Shown here in pieces: positions 1-7,142 of a stretch of 64,000 nucleotides of DNA (positions within the stretch are counted from its first letter, which is position 1; every line of letters begins with the position of its first letter). Made by a program: the position numbers and the translations under genes. The DNA comes from Rikenellaceae bacterium (GTDB lineage: Bacteria; Bacteroidota; Bacteroidia; Bacteroidales; Rikenellaceae), in contig WRDF01000005.1 in assembly GCA_009783565.1 (NCBI GenBank), positions 62,001-126,000 of the forward strand, written 5' to 3'. The notes below the pieces were generated by a model. The model did no database searches. It was not told the DNA's origin and was given only the letters and a program-made list of their open reading frames with translations.

Positions 1-255
1 AAAACGGGCGAAGTCAAATATAAAGACGCTGTGCTCGCTTCCAACGGCGTAGTGATCGCTGCCGACGGTATGCTTTACTGCTACACCGAAAGGGGCGATA
101 TGGCGTTGGCAAGGGCTACTCCCGAAAAATTCGATATTGTCAGCAAATTCCCTATCACTATGGGCACTCATCAACATTGGGCGCATCCGGTCATTCACAA
201 TGGCGTTCTGTACGTGCGTCACGGAGATACGCTGATGGCGTACAGGATAAAATAG
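1..255 (+). CDS. PQQ-like beta-propeller protein, 3' end only
   Basis: The reading frame is open from the first base, so this is the last 84 codons of a longer gene. The visible part reads like the closing blades of a PQQ/BamB-type beta-propeller: a hydrophobic strand, a short polar turn (AADGMLYCYTE), then NGVLYVRHGDTLMAYRIK at the end, the usual way such proteins finish (an inside strand ending in a short basic tail). It lies in the same direction as the propeller genes that follow and is separated from them by a perfect hairpin. It probably belongs to the same propeller family. Nothing can be said about its N-terminus, export signal or full length. Confidence 0.7.
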   Translation, partial: KTGEVKYKDAVLASNGVVIAADGMLYCYTERGDMALARATPEKFDIVSKFPITMGTHQHWAHPVIHNGVLYVRHGDTLMAYRIK

Positions 256-263
256 CGGGCTTG

Positions 264-296
264 GAGGCTGTTTTGAATTTCATTCAAAACAGCCTC
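264..296 (+). terminator. perfect 15-bp inverted repeat after the first propeller gene
   Basis: Left arm 264-278 (GAGGCTGTTTTGAAT) and right arm 282-296 are exact reverse complements with a TTC loop. It starts 9 bases after the stop codon, the usual place for an intrinsic terminator, but no T-run follows on the plus strand. It may terminate, attenuate or protect the upstream mRNA 3' end while the downstream operon is transcribed. Confidence 0.65.
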
Positions 297-372
297 TGCT
301 CCTTCGGGGTATTCCCCCACTCCGCCCGCGGGGAAGACACAAAAAAACACAAATAATTACAACCCGAATAAA

Positions 373-1785
373 CTGAAAAAGAGAAGTATAACCATACTTG
401 TCACTGTACTCGTTGTATCGTTTTACATCGGTGCGATCGTATTTTGGCATCTCCATACGCCCGATCACAGTATAACCGTCCAGAATCCCGGAGCGGATAA
501 CCGCCCCGAGGGGACGGCGCGCACGGCCGAAGACGTCGTTATAGGCGAGTTCTTTATGCGTTATGCCGAATACACCCCTTCGCTCACGGGGCAGTGGCCC
601 GGTTTCAGAGGCAGCGACCTAAGGAATATTGCCCGCCCGATCGGCAATATAGATTTTTCGGCCGATTTCCCGGTGCAATGGATAATAGAGACCGGCGAAG
701 GACACGCCGCACCCGCCATATACAACGGACGGGTATATCTGCTCGATTACGATGAGAAGTTGAGTTCCGATGCCTTGCGCTGTTTCTCGTTGGAGACGGG
801 CGTCGAGCTTTGGCGCCGCTGGTATCGGGTGCCCATGAAACGTAATCACGGATTTTCGCGTACTGTTCCCGCCGTGACCGACAAATATGTAATCACGTTC
901 GGGCCGCAGGCGCATGTCATGTGCTGCGACCCCGTTACGGGCGAGTTGAAATGGACGTTCGACGTGAAGAAACATTTCGAGACCGACGTGCCCCCTTGGT
1001 ATGCGGGGCAGTGTCCGCTGATAGACGGCGACCAGTTGATCATCGCTCCTGCCGGAAAGGATGTGCTGATGGCCGGCATCGATTGCGAAACGGGCGAGAT
1101 ACTTTGGCAGACGCCCAATACGTTAGGATATAAAATGTCGCACTCTTCGGTCATGCCTATGACGCTCGGCGGCAAGAAGACCTATGTATATATGGCGGTC
1201 GGAGGGGTCGTCGGAGTGTCGGGCGAAGCCGCCGATAAGGGTGAACTGCTGTGGAACGTTAATTGGCCGCCTTCGGTGGTTGCGCCCTCCGCTTTGCAGC
1301 TGTCGGGCAGCGAAGTAGCCCTGACGGCCGGTTACGGGGCGGGCGGCGCACTGTTGAGCGTGAAAAACAGCGATGGCCGATGGACGGCGAACATGGACCG
1401 CTACCGTCCCAACGAAGGAATGTCGAGCGAACAGCAGACGCCCATATTGTACGATCAGATGGTCATAACGGTCATGCCGAAAGACGGCGGCGGGCTGCGC
1501 GGAAAATTGGTTGCCTATTCGCCGACCGACCTGCGCGTTCCGCTTTGGGAGTCGGCGGCGGACGAGCGTTTCGGATTGGGCCCTTACCTGATGGTCGGCG
1601 ATCATCTGTTCGTCCTTAAAGACGACGGCGAGCTGTTCGTCTACAAACCCGAACGGAGAAGGGCGACGCTGATCAAAAAACAACGCATAATGGACGGTAT
1701 AGACGCTTGGGGCCCGATGGCTTATGCCGACGGATATCTGATATTGCGCGATTCCTATCGGGTCTATTGTCTGAGAATCGACTGA
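373..1785 (+). CDS. membrane-anchored PQQ-like beta-propeller protein (apparent CTG start)
   Basis: About 470 residues. The first in-frame ATG is at 556, but the frame is open and clearly coding before it. From the CTG at 373 it reads as lysine/arginine, then a strongly hydrophobic helix (residues about 5-25), then a polar linker, a normal signal anchor. No in-frame ATG, GTG or TTG lies between the upstream stop at 274 and 556, so the start is either a rare CTG or a mutated ATG. The rest is repeated propeller blades (for example GVELWRRWYR, GELKWTFDVK, GEILWQTPNT) with the W-containing turn typical of PQQ-like repeats. Such folds can be scaffolds (BamB) or cofactor sites; no catalytic quinoprotein motif is evident. 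It is the first complete gene of the redox operon. Confidence 0.75.
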   Translation: MKKRSITILVTVLVVSFYIGAIVFWHLHTPDHSITVQNPGADNRPEGTARTAEDVVIGEFFMRYAEYTPSLTGQWPGFRGSDLRNIARPIGNIDFSADFPVQWIIETGEGHAAPAIYNGRVYLLDYDEKLSSDALRCFSLETGVELWRRWYRVPMKRNHGFSRTVPAVTDKYVITFGPQAHVMCCDPVTGELKWTFDVKKHFETDVPPWYAGQCPLIDGDQLIIAPAGKDVLMAGIDCETGEILWQTPNTLGYKMSHSSVMPMTLGGKKTYVYMAVGGVVGVSGEAADKGELLWNVNWPPSVVAPSALQLSGSEVALTAGYGAGGALLSVKNSDGRWTANMDRYRPNEGMSSEQQTPILYDQMVITVMPKDGGGLRGKLVAYSPTDLRVPLWESAADERFGLGPYLMVGDHLFVLKDDGELFVYKPERRRATLIKKQRIMDGIDAWGPMAYADGYLILRDSYRVYCLRID

Positions 1786-1832
1786 TCCTTTACCCGAAGC
1801 GGATTTACCAACGCATAAATAGACCAAGTTTT

Positions 1833-2801
1833 ATGAACAAGGGATTAAAAATAACTGTAAATATCCTGGTACTCCTCCTGATAGCGGGATTCGGATATTA
1901 CATGATCTCCACCGTGATGTCGGATGAGAAAACGATTCCGGCCGCAGCCGATGACCTGGAAAGCGGATTCGTATCCCCCTACAAAAAAACAGGCAGTTTC
2001 GATGCGGCGTCCGACATAATCTGCTTTTATATATATGAAGAGAAGATTTACGCCGTTTTGGCCGACCGGGTTTCCATTTTCGACCTTTCGGGCAGTCACC
2101 TGAACGATTTCGGGATAGAGACCGGCGTGCGCGACATCGCTGCGGACGACACGGGCGTCTATCTGCTCTATCCCGCCGGAATAGACGTATATACTCTGGC
2201 CGGAGAGGCGGGCGGCGGGTGGAGATCATGCAGCGACAATGCCGATTATTGCGCGCTCACGACCTCACGCGAGTATGTTTTCGTAACGGACGCGACTCAT
2301 AAACATATCACCCAATACAATAAGGAGGGCGGGTTGATACGGTTCATAAGAAGTCCCGAAGGCTTTATCATTCCCAGCTATACTTTCGACATTATCAACA
2401 TAAACGATACTATCTACTGCGCGAATTCGGGCAGGCACAGGATTGAAAGCTACACGCTCGACGGCAGGTTCATCTCCTCGTTCGGCAAGAGCGGAGCGCA
2501 GGCGGGGGCCTTTGCCGGATGCTGCAACCCGGTCTACCTCGCACAAAGCCCCGACGGGCATATACTCACTTCGGAAAAGGGCAACCCCCGCATCTCGTGC
2601 TATTCGAGAGACGGGAAATTCCGCACGATCCTCTTCGACAGCCATGCGCTGGGAGGCGGAACGAGCGCTTACGAAATGCACGTTTCGGGCAAAAAGATAT
2701 ATATAGCGAGTAAAAGGACGATCTCGGTCTACACTTTCGATCCGGCGCTTTCGGCGGGGTCATGCGCCGGATGCACAGCGGTTTGCCCGTTGCGCAAATG
2801 A
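1833..2801 (+). CDS. membrane-anchored NHL-like beta-propeller protein
   Basis: 322 residues from the ATG at 1833, chosen because it gives MNKGLK followed by a transmembrane helix (about residues 6-26); longer frames run into the preceding gene. The body shows NHL/6-bladed propeller features: RHRIESYTLDGRFISSFG followed by a blade with NPVYLAQSPDGHIL and ISCYSRDGKF. It begins 47 bases after the previous propeller gene. The last residues contain CAGCTAVCPLRK, a CxxCxxxCP string like half of a ferredoxin site, in a protein otherwise without clustered cysteines. Family knowledge: NHL propellers mediate protein or ligand binding. Role in the operon is inferred as periplasmic docking, not enzyme activity. 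Confidence 0.65.
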   Translation: MNKGLKITVNILVLLLIAGFGYYMISTVMSDEKTIPAAADDLESGFVSPYKKTGSFDAASDIICFYIYEEKIYAVLADRVSIFDLSGSHLNDFGIETGVRDIAADDTGVYLLYPAGIDVYTLAGEAGGGWRSCSDNADYCALTTSREYVFVTDATHKHITQYNKEGGLIRFIRSPEGFIIPSYTFDIININDTIYCANSGRHRIESYTLDGRFISSFGKSGAQAGAFAGCCNPVYLAQSPDGHILTSEKGNPRISCYSRDGKFRTILFDSHALGGGTSAYEMHVSGKKIYIASKRTISVYTFDPALSAGSCAGCTAVCPLRK

Positions 2802-2822
2802 GGCATGTTGGCTTCAAGCAGG

Positions 2823-2838
2823 CGAGAATTAGTTCTCG
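2823..2838 (+). terminator. small hairpin after the NHL-propeller gene
   Basis: CGAGAA/TTCTCG arms with a TTAG loop, 22 bases after the stop. The stem is short and has no T-run, so it is at best a weak terminator. It marks the boundary to the AT-rich gene that follows. Confidence 0.3.
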
Positions 2839-2881
2839 AAATAACAGTTTGATGATAAAACAAAATGACAAATAAGTTAAA

Positions 2882-3403
2882 ATGAAACACCGTACTTTAA
2901 TAATAACAACTATGGGATTTTTATCAACTCTATTCGGATGCGGACAAGGTAGTACGCAAAAAACGAAAGAAATATTTCCGAAAGAAAATTTTTCGGTAAT
3001 AGAAGCACAATTTGGGGATAAACCAGTTATTGGGTCATTTAACATGGCATACAAAACATATGACAAAAAATCGCAATATCCTTGGTGTTTAACAATTTCT
3101 ATCGCACTTGACATTGAAAATCTATTTGAAAACGGACTTCCTAAAAACGAAGAAAGTGTTATTGCAAATAAACTTGAAGACGAACTATTCGCCGAAATTC
3201 AAAAATTGGCAACAGCGCACTATATCGGACATCTATTTAATAACACATTTTTAGATATTTATGTTTATTTAGACAAACCTGAAAAAGTTCACGAATATCT
3301 ACAAACTCAAGTCAATAAAGAAGGACTTATTCGAGATTTTAAGTACGAAATCAGTGAAGATCCAAAATGGACAAATGTTGAAGGATTTTTACGAGCGAAT
3401 TAA
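2882..3403 (+). CDS. DUF695-like lipoprotein, AT-rich inserted gene
   Basis: 173 residues. The N-terminus (MKHRTLIITT...LFGCGQ) is a signal peptide with a cysteine at about residue 20, so lipid attachment is plausible. The C-terminal half, with GLIRDFKYEISEDPKW and a final FL, resembles the DUF695 family, whose function is unknown. The gene is much more AT-rich than both neighbours (codons such as aaa, gaa, ttt, att dominate) and has no redox cysteines. It sits between the NHL-propeller gene and the ferredoxin gene, interrupting an otherwise coherent operon. I infer recent acquisition. Family assignment rests on remembered motif resemblance only. Confidence 0.6.
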   Translation: MKHRTLIITTMGFLSTLFGCGQGSTQKTKEIFPKENFSVIEAQFGDKPVIGSFNMAYKTYDKKSQYPWCLTISIALDIENLFENGLPKNEESVIANKLEDELFAEIQKLATAHYIGHLFNNTFLDIYVYLDKPEKVHEYLQTQVNKEGLIRDFKYEISEDPKWTNVEGFLRAN

Positions 3404-3463
3404 ATATGATTGAATGCCAGTAGGTAACGGGTGGTGTATACGGGATATTAAATAGCGTAAAAA

Positions 3464-4039
3464 ATGAAAGCGAACAAAAAAAATAAGGCTACTCCCGAAC
3501 AACGCCGCGAATTTCTGCGCACCTGTGGCAGAGTGCTTGCAGGCGGAGCGGTAGTGTCGCTTTTCGGCTTCTCTTTTCGTGATGTCGCTGTATGGAATAC
3601 GACCTCTTTGTGGCAGATCGACCCTGAGAAGTGTACCTTCTGCGGACGCTGCGAGACCGATTGCGTGCTGCCGACGTCGGCCGTAAAATGTATGCATGCG
3701 ATAAAGGTCTGCGGTTTCTGCGATCTGTGCGGAGGCTATTACCGCGCGAACGTGAAGGACCTGAACACCGCCGCCGAGAATCTGATGTGTCCCACCGGCG
3801 CCATCGAGCGCAGGTTCGTGGAAGACCCCTATTTCGAATACAGCATAAACGAAACCCTCTGCAACGGCTGCGGAAAGTGCGCAAAAGGGTGTAATGCGTT
3901 CGGCAACGGCTCGCTCTACCTGCAAATAAAACAGGAGTTATGTAAAAGGTGCAACGAGTGCCGGATAGCGCAGAACTGTCCCTCAGGCGCAATCAGGCGG
4001 GTTTCGCCCTCCGAAGCGTATGTTTTGAAGGGTGCCTAG
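3464..4039 (+). CDS. Tat-exported NapG-like polyferredoxin
   Basis: 191 residues. A twin-arginine signal (RREFLR at 14-19) precedes a hydrophobic stretch (24-37), so the protein should be folded with its clusters in the cytoplasm and exported by Tat. Iron-sulfur cysteines lie at 57/60/63/67, 76/83/86/89, 109 (CPTGAI), 133/136/139/143 and 160/163/166/172, enough for four [4Fe-4S] clusters. Length, Tat signal and cluster number match NapG, which passes electrons between membrane NapH and a periplasmic acceptor. The next gene encodes a NapH-like protein. No nitrate reductase is present, so the acceptor is unknown. tatC and tatA genes lie about 13 kb downstream on the other strand. Confidence 0.85.
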   Translation: MKANKKNKATPEQRREFLRTCGRVLAGGAVVSLFGFSFRDVAVWNTTSLWQIDPEKCTFCGRCETDCVLPTSAVKCMHAIKVCGFCDLCGGYYRANVKDLNTAAENLMCPTGAIERRFVEDPYFEYSINETLCNGCGKCAKGCNAFGNGSLYLQIKQELCKRCNECRIAQNCPSGAIRRVSPSEAYVLKGA

Positions 4040-4076
4040 CGGCACTCGCATGAATGACTTTACATAGACAAAGAAA

Positions 4077-5339
4077 GTGAAGAAAGCGCTAATAACCATA
4101 ATTTCAGTGCTCGTTCCGATGGCAATATTTGCCCAGCATCGTTTCCCTCAGCCGGATTTCGAGTCGGGATACGTCTATCCGGAAAGGCATTACTTCACTC
4201 CCGCCGAACCTTTCTGGTCGTATGCGGATGTTGCGATGCTCGTGCTGCTGATGGGTTTTGTCGCATGGGCCGTTATTCGCAGACAGGTTAGGTGGCCGGT
4301 TATTCTGGTGTCGGTGATCTCGGTGGCATACTTCGGCTTTATGAGAGCCGCATGTGTGTGCAGTATCGGCGGAGTGCAGAATGTGGCATTGGGGCTGGTG
4401 AGCAGTTCATACACGATACCGCTCTTTGTGTTGTTGATGTTCACCCTGCCCATCATCTTCACCCTCTTTTTCGGGAGGGTATTTTGCGCGGGGGTGTGTC
4501 CGTTCGGGGCGTTGCAGGAACTGGTCAATGTCAGGAATTACAGGCTGTCGAAAACCGTTACATCGGTCCTGGGGGTTTTCCCCTGGGTCTATTTGGGGCT
4601 GGCCGTGCTGTTCGCCGTTACCAACAGCCGCTTTATTATCTGTAAGTTCGACCCCTTTGTCGGGATTTTCCGTTTGGGGGGCGAGTTGCCGCTGCTCCTT
4701 TTCGGGGTGGCGCTGCTGGTTCTTTCCATTTTTGTCGGACGGCCGTTCTGCCGGTTTATATGCCCCTATGGAGCTATCCTGAGCCTTTTTTCGAGGGTTT
4801 CGTTCATGCGCGTGAAGATTACGAAGAAAGAGTGCATAAATTGCCAGCTTTGCCATAACGCCTGCCCTGTCGATGCGATACGCCCTCCGTATGAGAACAA
4901 GGTCAAGGAGAGCCGCTCGGCGGGAGTGAACCGTATTTTGCGCTATATCATCCTGTTGCCGCTCGTAACGGTGGCGGGGGCGGTCATAATGTATATGCTG
5001 AGCGACAGGCTGAGCAAGGTGAACAGCGATGTCCGCCTCTATGACATGGTAGTGCAGAACGAAACCCGCCCGATGGAAGTGCAGCCGCTCGAATTACAGA
5101 CATTCTACGGACACGGGAAAACCGTAGAGGAGCTCGCCGCAGAGGTCGCGGAGATAAATAAAGCATTCCGCATCTGGTCGATCGTGATCGGAGCGTTCAT
5201 AGGATTGGTTATCGCGCTGACGCTCATCGGTCTGTCGACCAAAAGGACCCGCAGGTTCTACGAAATCGACGATGCGAATTGTGTCAGTTGCGGAAGATGT
5301 TTCGGTTATTGCCCACAGAATCAGCTTAATAAAAAATGA
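4077..5339 (+). CDS. NapH-like membrane 4Fe-4S protein
   Basis: 420 residues from a GTG start, giving MKKAL and a cleavable-looking signal (1-19). Several membrane helices follow (about 50-66, 74-90, 113-131, 166-182, 204-220, 288-307 and 366-386). It carries the two CxxxCP signatures of NapH/RdxA-type proteins (C137/C141 in GRVFCAGVCPFG and C225/C229 in GRPFCRFICPYG), a [4Fe-4S] motif C253/256/259/263, and a second at the C-terminus C402/405/408/412. Known relatives take electrons from quinol or pass them across the membrane. It is paired with the NapG-like gene and its stop overlaps the next start by ATGA. It is longer than typical NapH because of the extra loop and helix before the last cluster. 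Confidence 0.85.
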   Translation: MKKALITIISVLVPMAIFAQHRFPQPDFESGYVYPERHYFTPAEPFWSYADVAMLVLLMGFVAWAVIRRQVRWPVILVSVISVAYFGFMRAACVCSIGGVQNVALGLVSSSYTIPLFVLLMFTLPIIFTLFFGRVFCAGVCPFGALQELVNVRNYRLSKTVTSVLGVFPWVYLGLAVLFAVTNSRFIICKFDPFVGIFRLGGELPLLLFGVALLVLSIFVGRPFCRFICPYGAILSLFSRVSFMRVKITKKECINCQLCHNACPVDAIRPPYENKVKESRSAGVNRILRYIILLPLVTVAGAVIMYMLSDRLSKVNSDVRLYDMVVQNETRPMEVQPLELQTFYGHGKTVEELAAEVAEINKAFRIWSIVIGAFIGLVIALTLIGLSTKRTRRFYEIDDANCVSCGRCFGYCPQNQLNKK

Positions 5340-7138
5340 GACGAGCGATAAGCAGAAATATAGCCCTGGTGTCGGCAATTTTTATTGTCGTGTTTTCCAC
5401 CATGCTCATAACCAACTATTTTCAGGTCAGCGGCTCGCAGACCATCCAGTCGGAGCTGCTCGAAGGGCTCAGACAGATCAACGAAGAGAGCGGCGGCAAC
5501 CTCCAATTGCAGGAGCAGATCCGGGAGTTGGACCTGCTGGCAAGAAAAGCCTACTTCATCAGCCTTAACAGACTGAGAACGGGCGTTGTCATTTTGCTGG
5601 TCATGGTCGTTGCCTTCGCGGTCAGCTTGCAAGTCTATTTTGCCAAGAGCAGGGATATTCCCGACAAGGAGATCGATCCCATCGACGACTGGCTCACCAA
5701 ATCGCGAACGAGAAAATATATAGTCCGGTCGGCCGGTGCTTTGGCGGTGTGCGGTCTGCTTTTTGCCATACTCACTTCGCCATATATGAGAACGGAGCGC
5801 AGCGAGACGGTCGCATATGCAGACGAATATGAGTATGAATCCCAAATGCCCGAAGAGGCTCTGGCTATGACCGCCGAGCCGGAATCGCAATCCATAGCGT
5901 CCGATCCTGAGACAACGGAGACGGCAGTAGCCGCCGCAGCCGATCCCGCAACAACGGAGACAGTTGCCGCAGCCGACACCATTCAGGTGTCAAGAGTTAC
6001 GCACAACGCATTTCGGGGCAATAATTCGCTCGGCCATAGCAGCGCGACAAAAATTCCGACATCGTGGGACCCGGCCTCAGGCCGAAATATCCTGTGGAGA
6101 GTACCTGTGTCGCGCCAGGGTTATAATTCGCCCGTGATCAACGGCAACAGGGTTTTCTTTACCGGAGCCGACGAAGAGGCAAGGGAGCTTTACTGCTATG
6201 ACCTGACCACGGGCAAGGAGCTGTGGAGGCTGGCGGCAAGGAACATTCCGGGTTCGCCCGCACAAGTGCCCGAAACCACGGACGATACCGGTCTTGCGGC
6301 CTCGACCGTGGCCACAGACGGGGTTCGGGTCTGCGCTATTTTCGCCACGGGCGATGTTATCTGTGCCGATATGGACGGCAACCGGCTCTGGGCTAAAAAC
6401 ATAGGCGTGCCCTCGAACCGTTACGGATACGCTTCTTCTCTGCTTATTTTCGGCAATTCGCTGATAATACAGTACGACAACTCCAACTCGCCGAGGGTTA
6501 TATCGCTCGATCTGGAAACAGGCAACCAACGCTGGGTCAGAGAGCGTCCGCAGAAAATCGCATGGAGTTCTCCGATAATCGCTTATGTCAACCGTCGCCC
6601 GCAGTTGATCCTTATGGGCGACCCCAATATTATTTCGTATAACCCCAATACCGGCGAGGAGAACTGGCGTGTGGAGTGTATGCTGTCGGGAGAGGCCGCA
6701 ACGAGTCCCGCCTTCTCCAACGGGGTCGTTTATGCCGCCAGCGAATATGCGGTCATAATAGCCATCGATGCCGAGACCGGCACGGTGCTCTGGCGGGACA
6801 ACGATATTCTGCCCGACACTTCGAGTCCCGTAGCCACACCGAACGATGTGTTCGTGGCCACACACTACGGCCTCTTTGCACGCTATGACGCCAAGACCGG
6901 CGAGATCACGAAAACTATGGAGCTTAACTCCGAATTTTACGCCTCGCCCATGATAGTCGAGGGTAAGATATACCTTGTCGGCACGGACGGGAGGGTGTTC
7001 ATTCTTTCCGCCCGGAGCGATTTCAGCCTTATCAACTCGTTCGATACGGGCGAGAGAACATACGCCACTCCGGCCTTTACCGACAACAAGATCGTTATCA
7101 AGACCGAGGATAGTATTTATTGCGTAAGCAGCTTATAG
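5336..7138 (+). CDS. three-helix membrane protein with C-terminal PQQ-like propeller
   Basis: 600 residues. Helices at about 10-27, 83-101 and 129-148 are followed by an acidic, repetitive linker (about 152-215, with TTET repeated) and then a propeller from about 226 to the end. Blades show PVINGNRVFFTG, GKELWRLAAR, GEENWRVECM, GTVLWRDNDI. By topology the propeller should be periplasmic. A segment 30-80 between helices 1 and 2 looks like a helical sensor-type loop. It overlaps the NapH-like gene by 4 bases and is 4 bases from the NADH-oxidoreductase gene, so it is translated with them. I know no named family with this architecture. It could be the membrane adaptor that places a propeller next to the NapGH-like electron exit. 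Confidence 0.8.
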   Translation: MRRAISRNIALVSAIFIVVFSTMLITNYFQVSGSQTIQSELLEGLRQINEESGGNLQLQEQIRELDLLARKAYFISLNRLRTGVVILLVMVVAFAVSLQVYFAKSRDIPDKEIDPIDDWLTKSRTRKYIVRSAGALAVCGLLFAILTSPYMRTERSETVAYADEYEYESQMPEEALAMTAEPESQSIASDPETTETAVAAAADPATTETVAAADTIQVSRVTHNAFRGNNSLGHSSATKIPTSWDPASGRNILWRVPVSRQGYNSPVINGNRVFFTGADEEARELYCYDLTTGKELWRLAARNIPGSPAQVPETTDDTGLAASTVATDGVRVCAIFATGDVICADMDGNRLWAKNIGVPSNRYGYASSLLIFGNSLIIQYDNSNSPRVISLDLETGNQRWVRERPQKIAWSSPIIAYVNRRPQLILMGDPNIISYNPNTGEENWRVECMLSGEAATSPAFSNGVVYAASEYAVIIAIDAETGTVLWRDNDILPDTSSPVATPNDVFVATHYGLFARYDAKTGEITKTMELNSEFYASPMIVEGKIYLVGTDGRVFILSARSDFSLINSFDTGERTYATPAFTDNKIVIKTEDSIYCVSSL

Positions 7139-7142
7139 AGAA

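Noticed and set aside
1123-1827. 234-residue minus-strand frame
   Set aside because: Antisense to a clear propeller gene; composition reflects the GC-rich opposite strand and no motif is recognisable.
3464-5339. Periplasmic nitrate reductase operon
   Set aside because: NapG- and NapH-like proteins are present, but no NapA, NapB or NapD gene is seen in the window.
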